Part shown: piece by piece, positions 1 to 9,131 of the stretch
Layout: each line of letters begins with the position of its first letter
How positions within the stretch are numbered: position 1 is the first letter of the stretch
Made by a program: the position numbers and the translations under genes
Notes under the pieces: generated by a model
What the model was told of the DNA's origin: nothing
What the model saw: the letters and a program-made list of their open reading frames with translations, nothing else
Databases searched by the model: none
Assembly (NCBI RefSeq): GCF_900114055.1
Contig: NZ_FORR01000001.1
Location: 62,001-126,000 of the forward strand
Direction: 5' to 3'
Length of the DNA: 64,000 bases
From: Thermoflavimicrobium dichotomicum
GTDB taxonomy: Bacteria; Bacillota; Bacilli; Thermoactinomycetales; Thermoactinomycetaceae

Positions 1-1043
1 AAAGAAGCTAACACATTGATATCCGCCAGTCGGCCAGGAGCCAATCCTCCAATATGCTCATCCAGCCGATAATAATTCGCAGGATTAATGGTGACCATCT
101 GATAAGCATGAATGGGGTCACAGCCATGTTCAATGGTCAAACGAATGACATAATCCTGGAAACCTTCCTTAAAGTAAAGAGGTGTTGCCCCATCCGTCGT
201 TAACATCAAGCGATGCCAAGGCACTCTTTCTTTTTGTAATAATCCTTTTATCAATGTAGGCAAATCAGGTCGAATCGAACTATGGCGAAGGGTTGTCATA
301 TAACCCAATTGCAAGCGATTCCAAACTTCATCAACGGAAATGCTTTCATGATCAGCCGTAACCCCTGCAGCTGCCAAGCGTGATAAAGTACGATAGGACG
401 CTCCTGGTGAATGCCCTTCAACTCTTTTTCCCAATCGTTTGGTTGTATAAATCCATTTAAGCATGTTTGAGTCGCCTGCAAGTAATGGCGGCCAGTCTGT
501 TAGCTCACCAGCTTGAACAACCAGTGGATGAGCCAAATGTTCCTTGACTCGTTCGAGTGAAAACAGCTCCTTTTTCTCTTCCACCAAATAGTTTTGTGAA
601 TCCAGGCGAGTCCACCAAAACTGTTTCACAGGATACTGATCCAGTTGTTCCAATAAATGGAATATTTCATCTAAATCCCACATCGAAAAAAAGAAGAGAT
701 TATCGTTGATAACCGTAGTGGTTCCCAATGTCGAAATTTTTTCAACAAAAGTGAACGGATTATACACTTGGGTTGGATGCGCATGCGGTTCAATGTACCC
801 TGGTACTAGCACATATCCGGTAAGATCAAGCTTTTCCACTGTATGATCGATGTCCAAACCGCTTTGTCCCAAATCCCCTATATAAGCGATTCGACGTCCA
901 GCTAAAGCGATATCTTTTCTTTCCAGACAGCCTGTATAAACATTTAAAACAGTTCCACCTGTAATGAGTAAAGACGGCTTTTTTCTTCCCATGGCCACTT
1001 CCAATAGATATTGTTGTTCCTCCTGTGTGAATCGTATCAACAC
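1..1043 (-). CDS. Adenine deaminase-like amidohydrolase (YerA type), C-terminus cut by window edge
   Basis: Reading the minus strand gives an uninterrupted frame of about 347 residues that runs off the left edge. It contains the amidohydrolase metal motif EPHAHP near residue 85, then VEGHSPGAS, TADHES and LTTDGATP, the order seen in adenine deaminases, which hydrolyse adenine to hypoxanthine and ammonia in the cytoplasm. The family is about 580 residues, so roughly 40 percent is missing here. A GTG at 1043 has a G-rich ribosome site 6 to 8 bases upstream; the next codon is TTG, an alternative start. The upstream neighbour is divergent. It resembles the B. subtilis YerA branch more than classical Ade, and substrate specificity in that branch is less certain. 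Confidence 0.8.
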   Translation of the reverse strand, partial: MLIRFTQEEQQYLLEVAMGRKKPSLLITGGTVLNVYTGCLERKDIALAGRRIAYIGDLGQSGLDIDHTVEKLDLTGYVLVPGYIEPHAHPTQVYNPFTFVEKISTLGTTTVINDNLFFFSMWDLDEIFHLLEQLDQYPVKQFWWTRLDSQNYLVEEKKELFSLERVKEHLAHPLVVQAGELTDWPPLLAGDSNMLKWIYTTKRLGKRVEGHSPGASYRTLSRLAAAGVTADHESISVDEVWNRLQLGYMTTLRHSSIRPDLPTLIKGLLQKERVPWHRLMLTTDGATPLYFKEGFQDYVIRLTIEHGCDPIHAYQMVTINPANYYRLDEHIGGLAPGRLADINVLAS

Positions 1044-1089
1044 AACATTCCCCCCTATCACTTGGATCTTTCCTATATACTTTCGATAC

Positions 1090-1119
1090 TTGAATTATTT
1101 ATCCTCCGTATAAGATATA
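1090..1119 (+). promoter_or_regulatory. Candidate sigma-A promoter for the DUF2892 gene
   Basis: TTGAAT (1090-1095) and GATATA (1114-1119) are separated by 18 bases, about 45 bases before the start codon of the next gene. The match is moderate and made by eye. Confidence 0.35.
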
Positions 1120-1163
1120 GCTGTCTGTAAATAATAACTACAAACTGACAAGGGAGTGAGGAT

Positions 1164-1403
1164 ATGCAAAAAAATATCGGCACATGCAATTCGATGATCC
1201 GTATCACTTGTGGTTTGGTTGGATTAGCATGGAGCACCGCCCGCATGGTTCGTTATCCATGCCGTGGTCTTCCATGGTTGATTGCAACCATGTCGGCTAT
1301 GAAAGTAGCTTCCGGCGTTACACGTTATTGTCCAGTTACTGCTTTGATTAAAAAGTCCTCCCAAGAAACGGAATCAAAAGAGACGAGGGACAATAGCATA
1401 TGA
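1164..1403 (+). CDS. DUF2892 / YgaP-like small membrane protein
   Basis: 79 residues with the N-terminal pattern of the DUF2892 family (YgaP transmembrane domain): MQKNIGTCNSMIRI followed by two hydrophobic helices around residues 12-28 and 36-52. The family is found alone or fused to rhodanese domains, and its role is not settled. The ribosome site GGGAGTGAGG lies 6 bases before the ATG. It contains four cysteines (residues 8, 16, 33, 55), which is notable for so short a protein. Its stop overlaps the start of the next small gene (ATGA), so the two are probably translationally coupled. Confidence 0.75.
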   Translation: MQKNIGTCNSMIRITCGLVGLAWSTARMVRYPCRGLPWLIATMSAMKVASGVTRYCPVTALIKKSSQETESKETRDNSI

Positions 1404-1525
1404 ATCGCATGTTTTATGAAGCAATTAGTGATTATGGTTTCGTTATTCTGTTAGCGATTGGTATGATTGTGACCGCTGCTTTAATCTTTGATTTGTATCG
1501 CCGACGTCGCACAACTCGCCCCTAA
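1400..1525 (+). CDS. 41-residue single-pass membrane protein
   Basis: This ORF overlaps the stop of the DUF2892 gene by four bases (ATGA) and has its own ribosome site GAGGGA about 10 bases before the ATG. It encodes one hydrophobic helix (about residues 13-30), then the basic tail YRRRRTTRP, which predicts a cytoplasmic C-terminus. A terminator follows immediately. I do not recognise a family. The overlap, the ribosome site and the terminator placement make it a credible gene and probable partner of the DUF2892 protein. Confidence 0.6.
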   Translation: MNRMFYEAISDYGFVILLAIGMIVTAALIFDLYRRRRTTRP

Positions 1526-1530
1526 TCCAA

Positions 1531-1566
1531 CCTCCTCTGCCACATGAAGTGGTGAGGGGGTTTTTA
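1531..1566 (+). terminator. Intrinsic terminator of the DUF2892 operon
   Basis: A stem with the core CCAC/GTGG, extended by CCTC against GAGGGG with a mismatch and wobbles, is followed by TTTTT, 6 bases after the stop of the 41-residue gene. Confidence 0.7.
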
Positions 1567-1982
1567 ATATGAAACCTTTACCCAAGTATCCGAAATTCGC
1601 TGAGTGCTGGATTGTTGTTTAGAAGAAGACAAAGGAATTCAACTCTTTTTTGTAGAAATAATCTATACAAAAAAAGCAAACTTTGAGAAGTCATTCAATC
1701 TTTGAACCTTGGTTCTTGTTTTCAAAACAGAATATTCTGATGAATATCTCCTTGTCCGCTCCCCCAACTAAAAGCAGTGATTACAAACGATCTACAACTC
1801 CCAGTATTCAAATGCTGTTTTTCTTGCAGGTTGATTCCCAGTAATGACATAAACGGTCCGGCAACACATGTCCCATGCCTCCCCGGAAAAAGAACCAGGT
1901 ACTCCTTTCCATTCTCTTTTCACCAGGAAGTAAGCATGATTTAGGTTTGTACTACCAGATTTGAGATAAAGGAGGAGGAGAA
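1567..1982. other. Intergenic region before the sigma-54 activator gene
   Basis: 416 bases without a convincing ORF. An imperfect palindrome lies at about 1646-1678 (CTTTTTTGTA against TACAAAAAAAG with a bulge). I see no clear promoter. The distal end carries the strong ribosome site AAAGGAGGAGG of the next gene. Confidence 0.5.
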
Positions 1983-3959
1983 GTGAAAAGTGTCGTTATA
2001 ACCAAGTTTGATGAATTCAATGATATTGACCGTCTTCTAATGGATAAGTGGGAAAAGCTGTTATCTGATAGTGAAGTACCAGAATACAATCGCAGTATCA
2101 TCACCTCATCATGGAAACGATGCCTGGCTAAAAAAATTGATCCGTTGCGCAAAGAGGCGGATGTAATTTATTCTGGGGATGATCTGAAAGAGCAGCAGGA
2201 AAAAAATCAATTTTTGCTGGAAATCGCTTCGCCATATATTGATGAGTTGTTTGAATACTATTCAGGTCAACCTACACTTGTCATGCTTACTGATCCAAAA
2301 GGGATTATCCTTAAGGGGATTGCGACTTCTGAAGCATGGGCTAAAGTAGATCCTATCCGTTTCGTTCCGGGAGCGGATTGGAGCGAAGAGGCAAGCGGAA
2401 CAAATGCAATCGGTACTGCGATTATTGAAGGAAAACCGACTCAGGTTTTTGCAGCTGAACATTTCTGCCAAGGATGGCATCCATGGGTATGCTCGGCAGC
2501 ACCCATTCGCGATCCCTTTACCAATCAATTGCTGGGTGTATTGGATTTAACAGCAGAAAAAAGGCTGGTTCAAGCCCACGATCTCCATCTTATCACAAGC
2601 CAAGTGCGTAAAATCGAACATGAAATAAGAAATATTATTTCTAAACAGAATTTAACGTTAATTGAAAATATAATGGATATCATCCATGACCCTTTGGTCA
2701 TTTTTGATGCACAAGGCAGGATCACCCGTTATAATAGCCCTGCATTACATCTTCTGCGTATTCAGTCCGGTGAATTCATCCAAACCCTTTTTGGCTGTTC
2801 CATGAATGATATAAAAGATAAATCATGTACTATGAAATTATCGAAACACGGTCAGGAATGGGCTGTGCAGTTTCAACCTTACAAAATAGACACACGTTTT
2901 ATGGGCGGTATGGCTTTATTTAGAAAAATAACCCCTTCCAATACCAAATTCAAGCAGCTCTCTACCACTTCTTTGTCCCTCCCTGCTTCTTCAACAAGAT
3001 ACCGCTTTGACCAGATCATCACCCGCAATCCGAAAATGAAGCATGTGATTCAATTAGCCAAAAAAGCAGCGTTTTCGGATAAAACGTTGTTGATTACCGG
3101 CGAATCAGGAGTGGGCAAGGAAGTATTTGCTCAATCGGTTCACTCTTTAGGTCCACGAAACCGCTTTCCGTTTGTTTCCATCAACTGTGGTGCGATCCAG
3201 CGGGATTTGTTGGCCAGTGAACTGTTTGGATATGCCCCCGGTACATTTACCGGTGCTGATCCAAAAGGGAAAAAAGGCAAATTTGAACTGGCTCACAAAG
3301 GAACTCTATTCTTGGATGAAATCGGCGAGCTGCCCTTGGAAGCTCAAGCCTATCTTTTACGCGTTCTGGAAGAACAAGTTGTAGTACCTGTGGGAGGTAG
3401 TGACCCAATTCAGGTTGATGTTCGAGTCATTGCCGCAACGAACAGAGATCTTGCCCAAGAAGTAAAAAATGGTAATTTCAGAGAAGATTTGTTTTATCGT
3501 TTAAATGTTCTTCACCTTGAAATTCCACCATTACGCGAACGAAAAGAAGATATCCCTCTGTTGGTCAACCATTTTTTATACAGTCAGAAAGAAAAGGATC
3601 AAATACAATTGATTGATACTTCAGCATTGGAAAAATTGATGCAGTACCACTGGCCTGGGAACGTTCGCCAATTAAAAAATGTCTTGGATAAAGCGATGTT
3701 TCACGACCAGGACGGTTGCATTTCCGAGGAAGATCTGCCAGCAGAGATCATTGGTTCCGCTAAGCGATGCGAGAATAAGGCCAGTGATGGTGATTTTAGA
3801 GACAAGAAACACAAATTGTCCAATCCAGTTATAACGAAGGAAATGTTGACTCAAACACTTAAGTTAACCGGTGGGAATATATCAAAAACAGCTCGCTTGC
3901 TACAGGTCTCCCGGACGACCATCTATCGAAAAATGAGTAAATTCGGTCTTTTGATGTAA
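1983..3959 (+). CDS. acxR: Sigma-54-dependent activator of the acetone locus (AcoR/AcxR type)
   Basis: 658 residues, GTG start directly behind AAAGGAGGAGG. Order: N-terminal region with a GAF-type signal domain (about 80-205, including GADWSEEASGTNAIGTAI as in AcoR proteins), a PAS-like segment (about 225-315), an AAA+ domain with Walker A GESGVGKE (373-380) and Walker B GTLFLDEIGE (440-449), and a C-terminal Fis-type helix-turn-helix (about 620-655). The sigma-54 contact loop reads GTFTGA (420-425) instead of GAFTGA. The protein should open sigma-54 RNA polymerase complexes after sensing an effector, probably acetone or a related ketone or alcohol. It lies immediately upstream of acetone carboxylase genes that have a sigma-54 promoter, the arrangement known for acxR-acxABC. 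The inducer is inferred, and an acetoin-type effector cannot be excluded. Confidence 0.88.
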   Translation: MKSVVITKFDEFNDIDRLLMDKWEKLLSDSEVPEYNRSIITSSWKRCLAKKIDPLRKEADVIYSGDDLKEQQEKNQFLLEIASPYIDELFEYYSGQPTLVMLTDPKGIILKGIATSEAWAKVDPIRFVPGADWSEEASGTNAIGTAIIEGKPTQVFAAEHFCQGWHPWVCSAAPIRDPFTNQLLGVLDLTAEKRLVQAHDLHLITSQVRKIEHEIRNIISKQNLTLIENIMDIIHDPLVIFDAQGRITRYNSPALHLLRIQSGEFIQTLFGCSMNDIKDKSCTMKLSKHGQEWAVQFQPYKIDTRFMGGMALFRKITPSNTKFKQLSTTSLSLPASSTRYRFDQIITRNPKMKHVIQLAKKAAFSDKTLLITGESGVGKEVFAQSVHSLGPRNRFPFVSINCGAIQRDLLASELFGYAPGTFTGADPKGKKGKFELAHKGTLFLDEIGELPLEAQAYLLRVLEEQVVVPVGGSDPIQVDVRVIAATNRDLAQEVKNGNFREDLFYRLNVLHLEIPPLRERKEDIPLLVNHFLYSQKEKDQIQLIDTSALEKLMQYHWPGNVRQLKNVLDKAMFHDQDGCISEEDLPAEIIGSAKRCENKASDGDFRDKKHKLSNPVITKEMLTQTLKLTGGNISKTARLLQVSRTTIYRKMSKFGLLM

Positions 3960-4002
3960 ACATGTACATGTTCACCTCCATTATGTGACACTTTCTGTGA
4001 CA
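3959..4002 (+). promoter_or_regulatory. Possible upstream activator sites for the sigma-54 activator
   Basis: A perfect 14-bp palindrome AACATGTACATGTT (3959-3972) touches the stop codon of the activator gene. It is followed by a direct repeat TGTGACA (3984-3990 and 3996-4002), one helical turn and a bit apart. Both lie about 90-140 bases before the sigma-54 promoter, the usual place for enhancer-binding sites. Assignment to this activator is inference. Confidence 0.45.
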
Positions 4003-4050
4003 GGCTTGGAAAACACGTTATTTCTTAAAAATAAAAAGAATACTTTATTT

Positions 4051-4075
4051 ACCGGCAATCCGGTCTTTTTTTTTT
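4051..4075 (+). terminator. Intrinsic terminator after the activator gene
   Basis: ACCGG-CAAT-CCGGT followed by a run of ten T residues after one C. It separates transcription of the activator from the carboxylase operon. Confidence 0.7.
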
Positions 4076-4088
4076 GCCGTTTCTCCTT

Positions 4089-4104
4089 TGGCATCTATCT
4101 TGCT
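4089..4104 (+). promoter_or_regulatory. Sigma-54 (-24/-12) promoter of the acetone carboxylase operon
   Basis: TGGCATCTATCTTGCT has GG at -24 and GC at -12 exactly 12 bases apart, as in the consensus TGGCAC-N5-TTGCA. Transcription would begin near 4115. This falls after an in-frame ATG at 4111, so the carboxylase start at 4219 is the usable one. The preceding gene encodes a sigma-54 activator, which makes the assignment strong. Confidence 0.82.
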
Positions 4105-4218
4105 TAATACTTGATGCGAGGAGGTGACTCACCCATAAAAGGGGCCTTCCATCCGTTTGACATGGATGCAAAAAAGTTCAGCTTTTCAGGGAGTAAAAAA
4201 GCAAGGGAGGAGATGCCA

Positions 4219-6357
4219 ATGACGAACAAAAACACGATCCAACCAAGAATTTTGGCAATCGATGCCGGTGGTACCATGACAGATACGATTCTCGTCAACG
4301 AAGAAGGGCAATTTGTCGTTGGAAAAGCACAGTCCAATCCTGAAGACGAATCGATTGCTTTTATCAATTCCCTCCGCGACGGGCTAAATTACTGGAATTT
4401 GACGCTCGAAGATGCGGTTCCGGCATTGGCTTCAAGCATTTACTCAGGAACAGCCATGTTGAATCGGCTATTGGAAAGAAAAGGGCGGAAGCTCGGTCTC
4501 ATTGTAACGGCAGGGTTTGAAGATTACTTGCGTATGGAGCGGGGTATTCAGACATATCTAGGCTATTCCTATTCGGATCGTCTGCATCTGGTAACCCATC
4601 GACACAACGAACCACTTGTTCCGCGTGAGCGTATTTTCGGGGTTCGAGGAAGAATCGACTTATTTGGCAGCGAGCAAATTCCGCTTTATGAGAATGAAGT
4701 ACGTGAAGCAGTCCACAAGTTGATCGATATGAATGTTGAAGGGATTTGCGTCAACCTTTTGCATTCCTATGTCAATCCGGAACATGAAAAACGTGTAAAA
4801 AACATTGCCCAGGAAATCATCCGTCAACGTGGAGCTGATACGCTGTTGTTTATCTCTTCCGAGTTGTACCCCGTATCGCAAGATTTTGCCCGTCTAAACA
4901 CAGTACTGGTGGAAGCCTACGCTGCCGATCCGTCACGAGATCAGTTTAAACGCATTAACCGTAAGATGCGAGAGTTAGGGGCCAATCACGAGTTACGCGT
5001 GATGGCATCCCATGGAGGAACCATTTCTACAGAAGCGAAAGAATTGGCTCGTACCCTCGTTTCCGGTCCGATCGGTGGTGTGGTGGGAGCCCAATACCTA
5101 GCTAAGGAGCTGGGATTCGAAAATGTTGTCTGTACTGACATCGGCGGTACCAGTTTCGATCTCGCCCTGATCACTGGAGGACAATTCACCATCAAGACTC
5201 AGCCGGACATCGCCAGATTTATGCTCAAGTTGCCTTTGATCGAGATTGACTCTGTCGGAGCAGGTACTGGTTCCTTTGTCCGGTTGACGCCCAGCTCAAA
5301 GCGTATTGAAATCGGTCCCGATTCCGCCGGCTATCGAATCGGTGTCTCCAACCCGGTTAGCGGTTTGTCTACGGTGACCATCAATGATTGCAATGTCGTA
5401 CTTGGCTACCTCAATCCAGACAACTTCCTGGGCGGAGATGTAAAACTGGACAAGGAACGGGCGTATAACGCGATTAAAGAGCAAATTGCAGACCCCCTCG
5501 GGCTCGACGTGTATGAGGCGGCAGAAGGTATCATTTCTCTGTTTGAAGATCATCTGCGAAACGAAGTAATTTCTCGCGTATTGGGAAAAGGGTATGCCCC
5601 AGAAAACTATCGCCTCATTTCCTACGGCGGAGGTGGCCCAGTACACGTCGCTGGATACACCGCTGGTTTGAACTTTGAAGATATTTTAGTTCCGTCTTGG
5701 GCAGCAGGTTTTTCGGCCTACGGCTGTGCATGTGCTGATTACGAATACCGCTCGGATAAAACCGTTCAGGCGCAAATCGCTAATCTGGAAGACAATATCA
5801 CTCCGTTTGCCGAAACGATCAATTCTGCCTGGCGGGAATTAAAAGATCGGGTCATCGAGGAGTTTGCGAAAAGTGGCGTTAAACCTGATCAAGTAGAATT
5901 TCGCCATTTGCTCCGGGTTCAGTATGTTGGCCAATTAAATGATGTTGAAATCCTCTTCCCAGGTGACGAAATAAAAACGGCAGGGGATGTCCAGATTATT
6001 ATCGATCGTTTTGAAGAAGCGTATGCAAAAATGTATTCGCGGTCTGCTCGGTCACCGGAGCTTGGTTATCTTGTCACTACGGCGATCATTACGGGTGTCA
6101 CCGAGAGCGAAAAGCCAAAGTTGCCGACAGAACCTCTTGGACCGGCTACACCTGATACAAAATATCAGGAAACACGCCTTGTATATTACAAGGGAAACTG
6201 GGAACAGGCAAATGTTTATCAAATGGATCACTTGCGCCCTGGAAACACGGTTTATGGATTTACCATTATCGAATCGCCAAATACCACCTTTGTCGTTCCG
6301 AAAGGATACAAAGCGTATCTTGATGCCCACCGTATTTTCCATTTGAGTCCAGAATGA
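4219..6357 (+). CDS. acxA: Acetone carboxylase beta subunit (HyuA/hydantoinase A family)
   Basis: 712 residues from the ATG at 4219, which sits 8 bases behind AGGGAGG; the frame is open back to 4111, but that ATG precedes the likely transcription start. The N-terminal ATP-binding motif IDAGGTMTDT (about residues 13-22) and the internal TDIGGTSFDLAL mark the hydantoinase/oxoprolinase A fold. With the alpha and gamma subunits it forms the cytoplasmic heterohexamer that carboxylates acetone to acetoacetate at the cost of ATP. The length agrees with the known beta subunits of about 717 residues. The distance to acxB is 20 bases. Acetophenone carboxylases are relatives, but the gamma subunit encoded downstream argues for acetone carboxylase. 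Confidence 0.88.
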   Translation: MTNKNTIQPRILAIDAGGTMTDTILVNEEGQFVVGKAQSNPEDESIAFINSLRDGLNYWNLTLEDAVPALASSIYSGTAMLNRLLERKGRKLGLIVTAGFEDYLRMERGIQTYLGYSYSDRLHLVTHRHNEPLVPRERIFGVRGRIDLFGSEQIPLYENEVREAVHKLIDMNVEGICVNLLHSYVNPEHEKRVKNIAQEIIRQRGADTLLFISSELYPVSQDFARLNTVLVEAYAADPSRDQFKRINRKMRELGANHELRVMASHGGTISTEAKELARTLVSGPIGGVVGAQYLAKELGFENVVCTDIGGTSFDLALITGGQFTIKTQPDIARFMLKLPLIEIDSVGAGTGSFVRLTPSSKRIEIGPDSAGYRIGVSNPVSGLSTVTINDCNVVLGYLNPDNFLGGDVKLDKERAYNAIKEQIADPLGLDVYEAAEGIISLFEDHLRNEVISRVLGKGYAPENYRLISYGGGGPVHVAGYTAGLNFEDILVPSWAAGFSAYGCACADYEYRSDKTVQAQIANLEDNITPFAETINSAWRELKDRVIEEFAKSGVKPDQVEFRHLLRVQYVGQLNDVEILFPGDEIKTAGDVQIIIDRFEEAYAKMYSRSARSPELGYLVTTAIITGVTESEKPKLPTEPLGPATPDTKYQETRLVYYKGNWEQANVYQMDHLRPGNTVYGFTIIESPNTTFVVPKGYKAYLDAHRIFHLSPE

Positions 6358-6377
6358 TCCGAAGGAGGTTTTCTGCG

Positions 6378-8597
6378 ATGAACTTGAAAAAGGAAACTTT
6401 GGTGAAGAAAAAAGGAATTGGTTGGAACGGGATGCGGCTGAAGGACATGCTGGAGCAGTCAGAACAATTGTTTCGTGAGACCAAAAGGTACTGGGGAATC
6501 GAAAAGCTGGAATTGCGAGAAAAAGATCCGATTCGCTATGAACGCATTTTTTCCTCCCTGCGCGGCGGCCTAGTCAATGCCCGGGAAACAGCTTTGAACA
6601 TTTCCGCTTCCCCGATTGTGAAAGAGATCGGTGAACTGTGTTTTGCCCTATATACCCCGGAAGGGGATTCCATTGTCCTGTCTACAGGGATTATTGTCCA
6701 CGTACACACCATGAGTGACGCCATTAAGTACATGATTCGCAACAACTATGAAGAAAACCCCGGCATTCGTCCTGGAGACATTTTCTCCAATAACAATTCC
6801 ATTATCGGTGATGTTCATACCGCCGATGTACACACCATTGTTCCTATTTTCTGGGAGGGTGAACTCATCGGTTGGGCCGGCGGTGTAACCCATGAGATTG
6901 ATGTTGGTGCGGTAACACCAGGTTCGATGGCTTTCGGGCACGAAGACCGTTATGGTGACGGGTTGTTGCTCTCTTGTGAAAAAGCTGGAGAAAATGATGA
7001 ATTTTACCAAAGTTATTTAAAGAAATGCGCCGATTCAGTTCGGGCAGAGCGATACTGGCTATTGGATGAACGAACACGTCTGGCTGGCTGCCATATGATC
7101 CGGGACCAGGTATATCGGGTCATTCAAGAAGAAGGTATTGAAACCTATAAACAGTTTATCCGGGAAGTCATCGAAGAAGGACGGCGCAGTTTTAAGGAAC
7201 GTGTAAAAGAAATTTTGTTTCCCGGCACCTATGAATCCCCCCGTTTTACTGACGTGCCATGGAAAAATGATCCGACTGTGTCGGCCAAAGCACGGCGAGA
7301 TCTAATCATGCATGCCCCGTTGACGCTGAAAGTCAGTGCTGATGGCGAGTTACACATGTCATTTGAAGGAGCCAACAAATGGGGGTACCACTCATTCAAT
7401 TGTGCACCATCCCCGATGCAAGGAGCACTTTGGGTGCAGTTGACCCAAACGCTCATTCCCAATGACAAGATCAACGACGGCGCTTACTACGCAACCTCAC
7501 TGAAATTGCCTTACGGTTCATGGTGTAACCCTGATTATGAAAAAGTGTCCACCACACTATCCTGGCATTTTCTGATCCCGGCATTCAGCGGTATGATCCG
7601 CAGTCTAGCCCGTGGTTACTATGCCCGTGGTTACCTGGAGGAAATAAGTGCCAGCTTCCCAATGACGGGGAACATTCTGCAGGGCGGTGGCGTGAACCAT
7701 TTTGGCGTTGAATCCGCTTTCACCAACTTTGAAATGTCTTCAGAAGGAACTGGGGCCATGTACTTCAAGGACGGGGAAGACTGTACGGCTGCAATGTGGA
7801 ATCCCGAAGGAGATATGGGAGAAGCAGAAACTTGGGAGGTACTCGAACCGCTCCTCTACCTTGGACGTAGTATCAAGCCGATGACATCTGGTCCTGGAAA
7901 GTACTGTGGCGGAGCTGGAATCGAGACTGTGCGTATGCTTTACCGTACGAAGCAGCAAACACTCTTTAACGGATTGGCTGATGGACATGTTTTTGGTAGT
8001 GCAGGCATTTTCGGCGGGTACCCAGGAAATGCTGGATATCGCCACAGCTTGCACGGCACGAATATGAAGGAGATTATTGCTAAGCAACTTCCTTACCCAA
8101 CCCATGACGGGGACCCTGAAAATTCAGAAGTGGACCGCTTGGTTCAAGCGCGGGAAAATGTGTTTGACAAGATTGCAACGGCGGGGCCGCAGCTTTTTGA
8201 AGAATACGATATATATGTCTCCGTGCATCGTGGCGGTCCTGGTCTTGGAGATGTCCTCGAACGCGATCCGGCACTGGTCGAGGCTGACTTGAACAGCGGA
8301 AAACTTCTTCCACGGTATGCCGAGTCGATTTATGGCGTAGTCGCAAAGCAGAACGACGAGGGAAAATGGCAGGTAGACCATAAGCGTACCGCAGAAAAAC
8401 GAAAGGAAATGCGGTTAAATCGCTTGAAAAAGGCTGTACCGGTCAAGGAATTCATGAAGAAAGAGCGCGAACGTATTCTGAAGCGTGACTTTATCGAACC
8501 TGTTCGGGATATGTATCAGAGCTCGATGGAATTGTCATCGGAGTGGCGCGAAAAGTTTATCACGTTCTGGAATTTGCCGGAAGATTTTGAGATGTAA
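6378..8597 (+). CDS. acxB: Acetone carboxylase alpha subunit (HyuB family)
   Basis: 739 residues. The ATG at 6378 is 8 bases behind GAAGGAGG; an upstream in-frame ATG overlapping the acxA stop has no ribosome site. The segment from 146 to 172 reads VHTADVH then GGVTHE, giving His147, Asp150 and His172. From memory, the Xanthobacter enzyme binds manganese through His150, Asp153 and His175, the same spacing shifted by three. The alpha subunit holds the Mn site where the activated substrate phosphates are joined. It lies between acxA and acxC in one operon. Slightly shorter than Xanthobacter alpha (about 776 residues). Confidence 0.9.
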   Translation: MNLKKETLVKKKGIGWNGMRLKDMLEQSEQLFRETKRYWGIEKLELREKDPIRYERIFSSLRGGLVNARETALNISASPIVKEIGELCFALYTPEGDSIVLSTGIIVHVHTMSDAIKYMIRNNYEENPGIRPGDIFSNNNSIIGDVHTADVHTIVPIFWEGELIGWAGGVTHEIDVGAVTPGSMAFGHEDRYGDGLLLSCEKAGENDEFYQSYLKKCADSVRAERYWLLDERTRLAGCHMIRDQVYRVIQEEGIETYKQFIREVIEEGRRSFKERVKEILFPGTYESPRFTDVPWKNDPTVSAKARRDLIMHAPLTLKVSADGELHMSFEGANKWGYHSFNCAPSPMQGALWVQLTQTLIPNDKINDGAYYATSLKLPYGSWCNPDYEKVSTTLSWHFLIPAFSGMIRSLARGYYARGYLEEISASFPMTGNILQGGGVNHFGVESAFTNFEMSSEGTGAMYFKDGEDCTAAMWNPEGDMGEAETWEVLEPLLYLGRSIKPMTSGPGKYCGGAGIETVRMLYRTKQQTLFNGLADGHVFGSAGIFGGYPGNAGYRHSLHGTNMKEIIAKQLPYPTHDGDPENSEVDRLVQARENVFDKIATAGPQLFEEYDIYVSVHRGGPGLGDVLERDPALVEADLNSGKLLPRYAESIYGVVAKQNDEGKWQVDHKRTAEKRKEMRLNRLKKAVPVKEFMKKERERILKRDFIEPVRDMYQSSMELSSEWREKFITFWNLPEDFEM

Positions 8598-8620
8598 AGG
8601 GAAAGGAAGCGTGATGAAGT

Positions 8621-9115
8621 ATGCGAGAGTATGATCTGGAGACATTAAGGCAACTGAAACGCGGCGAATTACCCTTTGAAAAAGTTCACGAAATGCAGTC
8701 CTCCCACAAGGACCGGGACCGATTTCTCAAGATGCTGGCCATTGCTCAAGAGTCGGTGCCGTGGAACGATCGGATCCTTCTGCCTTATGCTGAACATCTG
8801 TATGTGGTGGAAAAGCCAGATAAAAGCCGAGTTGTGAAATGCGATTGCGGTTATGAGTTCGGTGATGTCAAACAAAATTGGAAATTGTCAGCCCTTGTGT
8901 ATGTCCGTGACACCAAGGAAAAAATCAATGAAATTTACCCGGACAAAATGGGATGCGATCCTGATTGGATGCACATTCGTGAGTACATTTGTCCAGGGTG
9001 CGGAGTCCTTCTGGAAACTGAAGCAGTACCGCCGGGTTATCCCATTGTCTTTGATTTCCAGCCTGATATTGACACTTTCTATGAAAAATGGCTGAACCAA
9101 CCTCTCTCTAAGTAA
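8621..9115 (+). CDS. acxC: Acetone carboxylase gamma subunit
   Basis: 164 residues, typical for the gamma subunit. Four cysteines, Cys74-x-Cys76 and Cys124-x2-Cys127 (CDCG and CPGCG), form the expected zinc site; WMHIREYICPGC is characteristic of the family. The gamma chain caps and stabilises the alpha-beta pair. The ATG lies 23 bases after the acxB stop, behind AAAGGAAG with a rather long spacing. A long hairpin follows the stop. Presence of this subunit distinguishes the system from hydantoinases and oxoprolinases, which lack it. Confidence 0.9.
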   Translation: MREYDLETLRQLKRGELPFEKVHEMQSSHKDRDRFLKMLAIAQESVPWNDRILLPYAEHLYVVEKPDKSRVVKCDCGYEFGDVKQNWKLSALVYVRDTKEKINEIYPDKMGCDPDWMHIREYICPGCGVLLETEAVPPGYPIVFDFQPDIDTFYEKWLNQPLSK

Positions 9116-9131
9116 TAAAGTTACAAACTGA

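Noticed and set aside
4111-4218. N-terminal extension of acetone carboxylase beta from the ATG at 4111
   Set aside because: The ATG lies before the predicted sigma-54 start point and has no ribosome site; the extension is unlike the family N-terminus, while 4219 has AGGGAGG at proper spacing.
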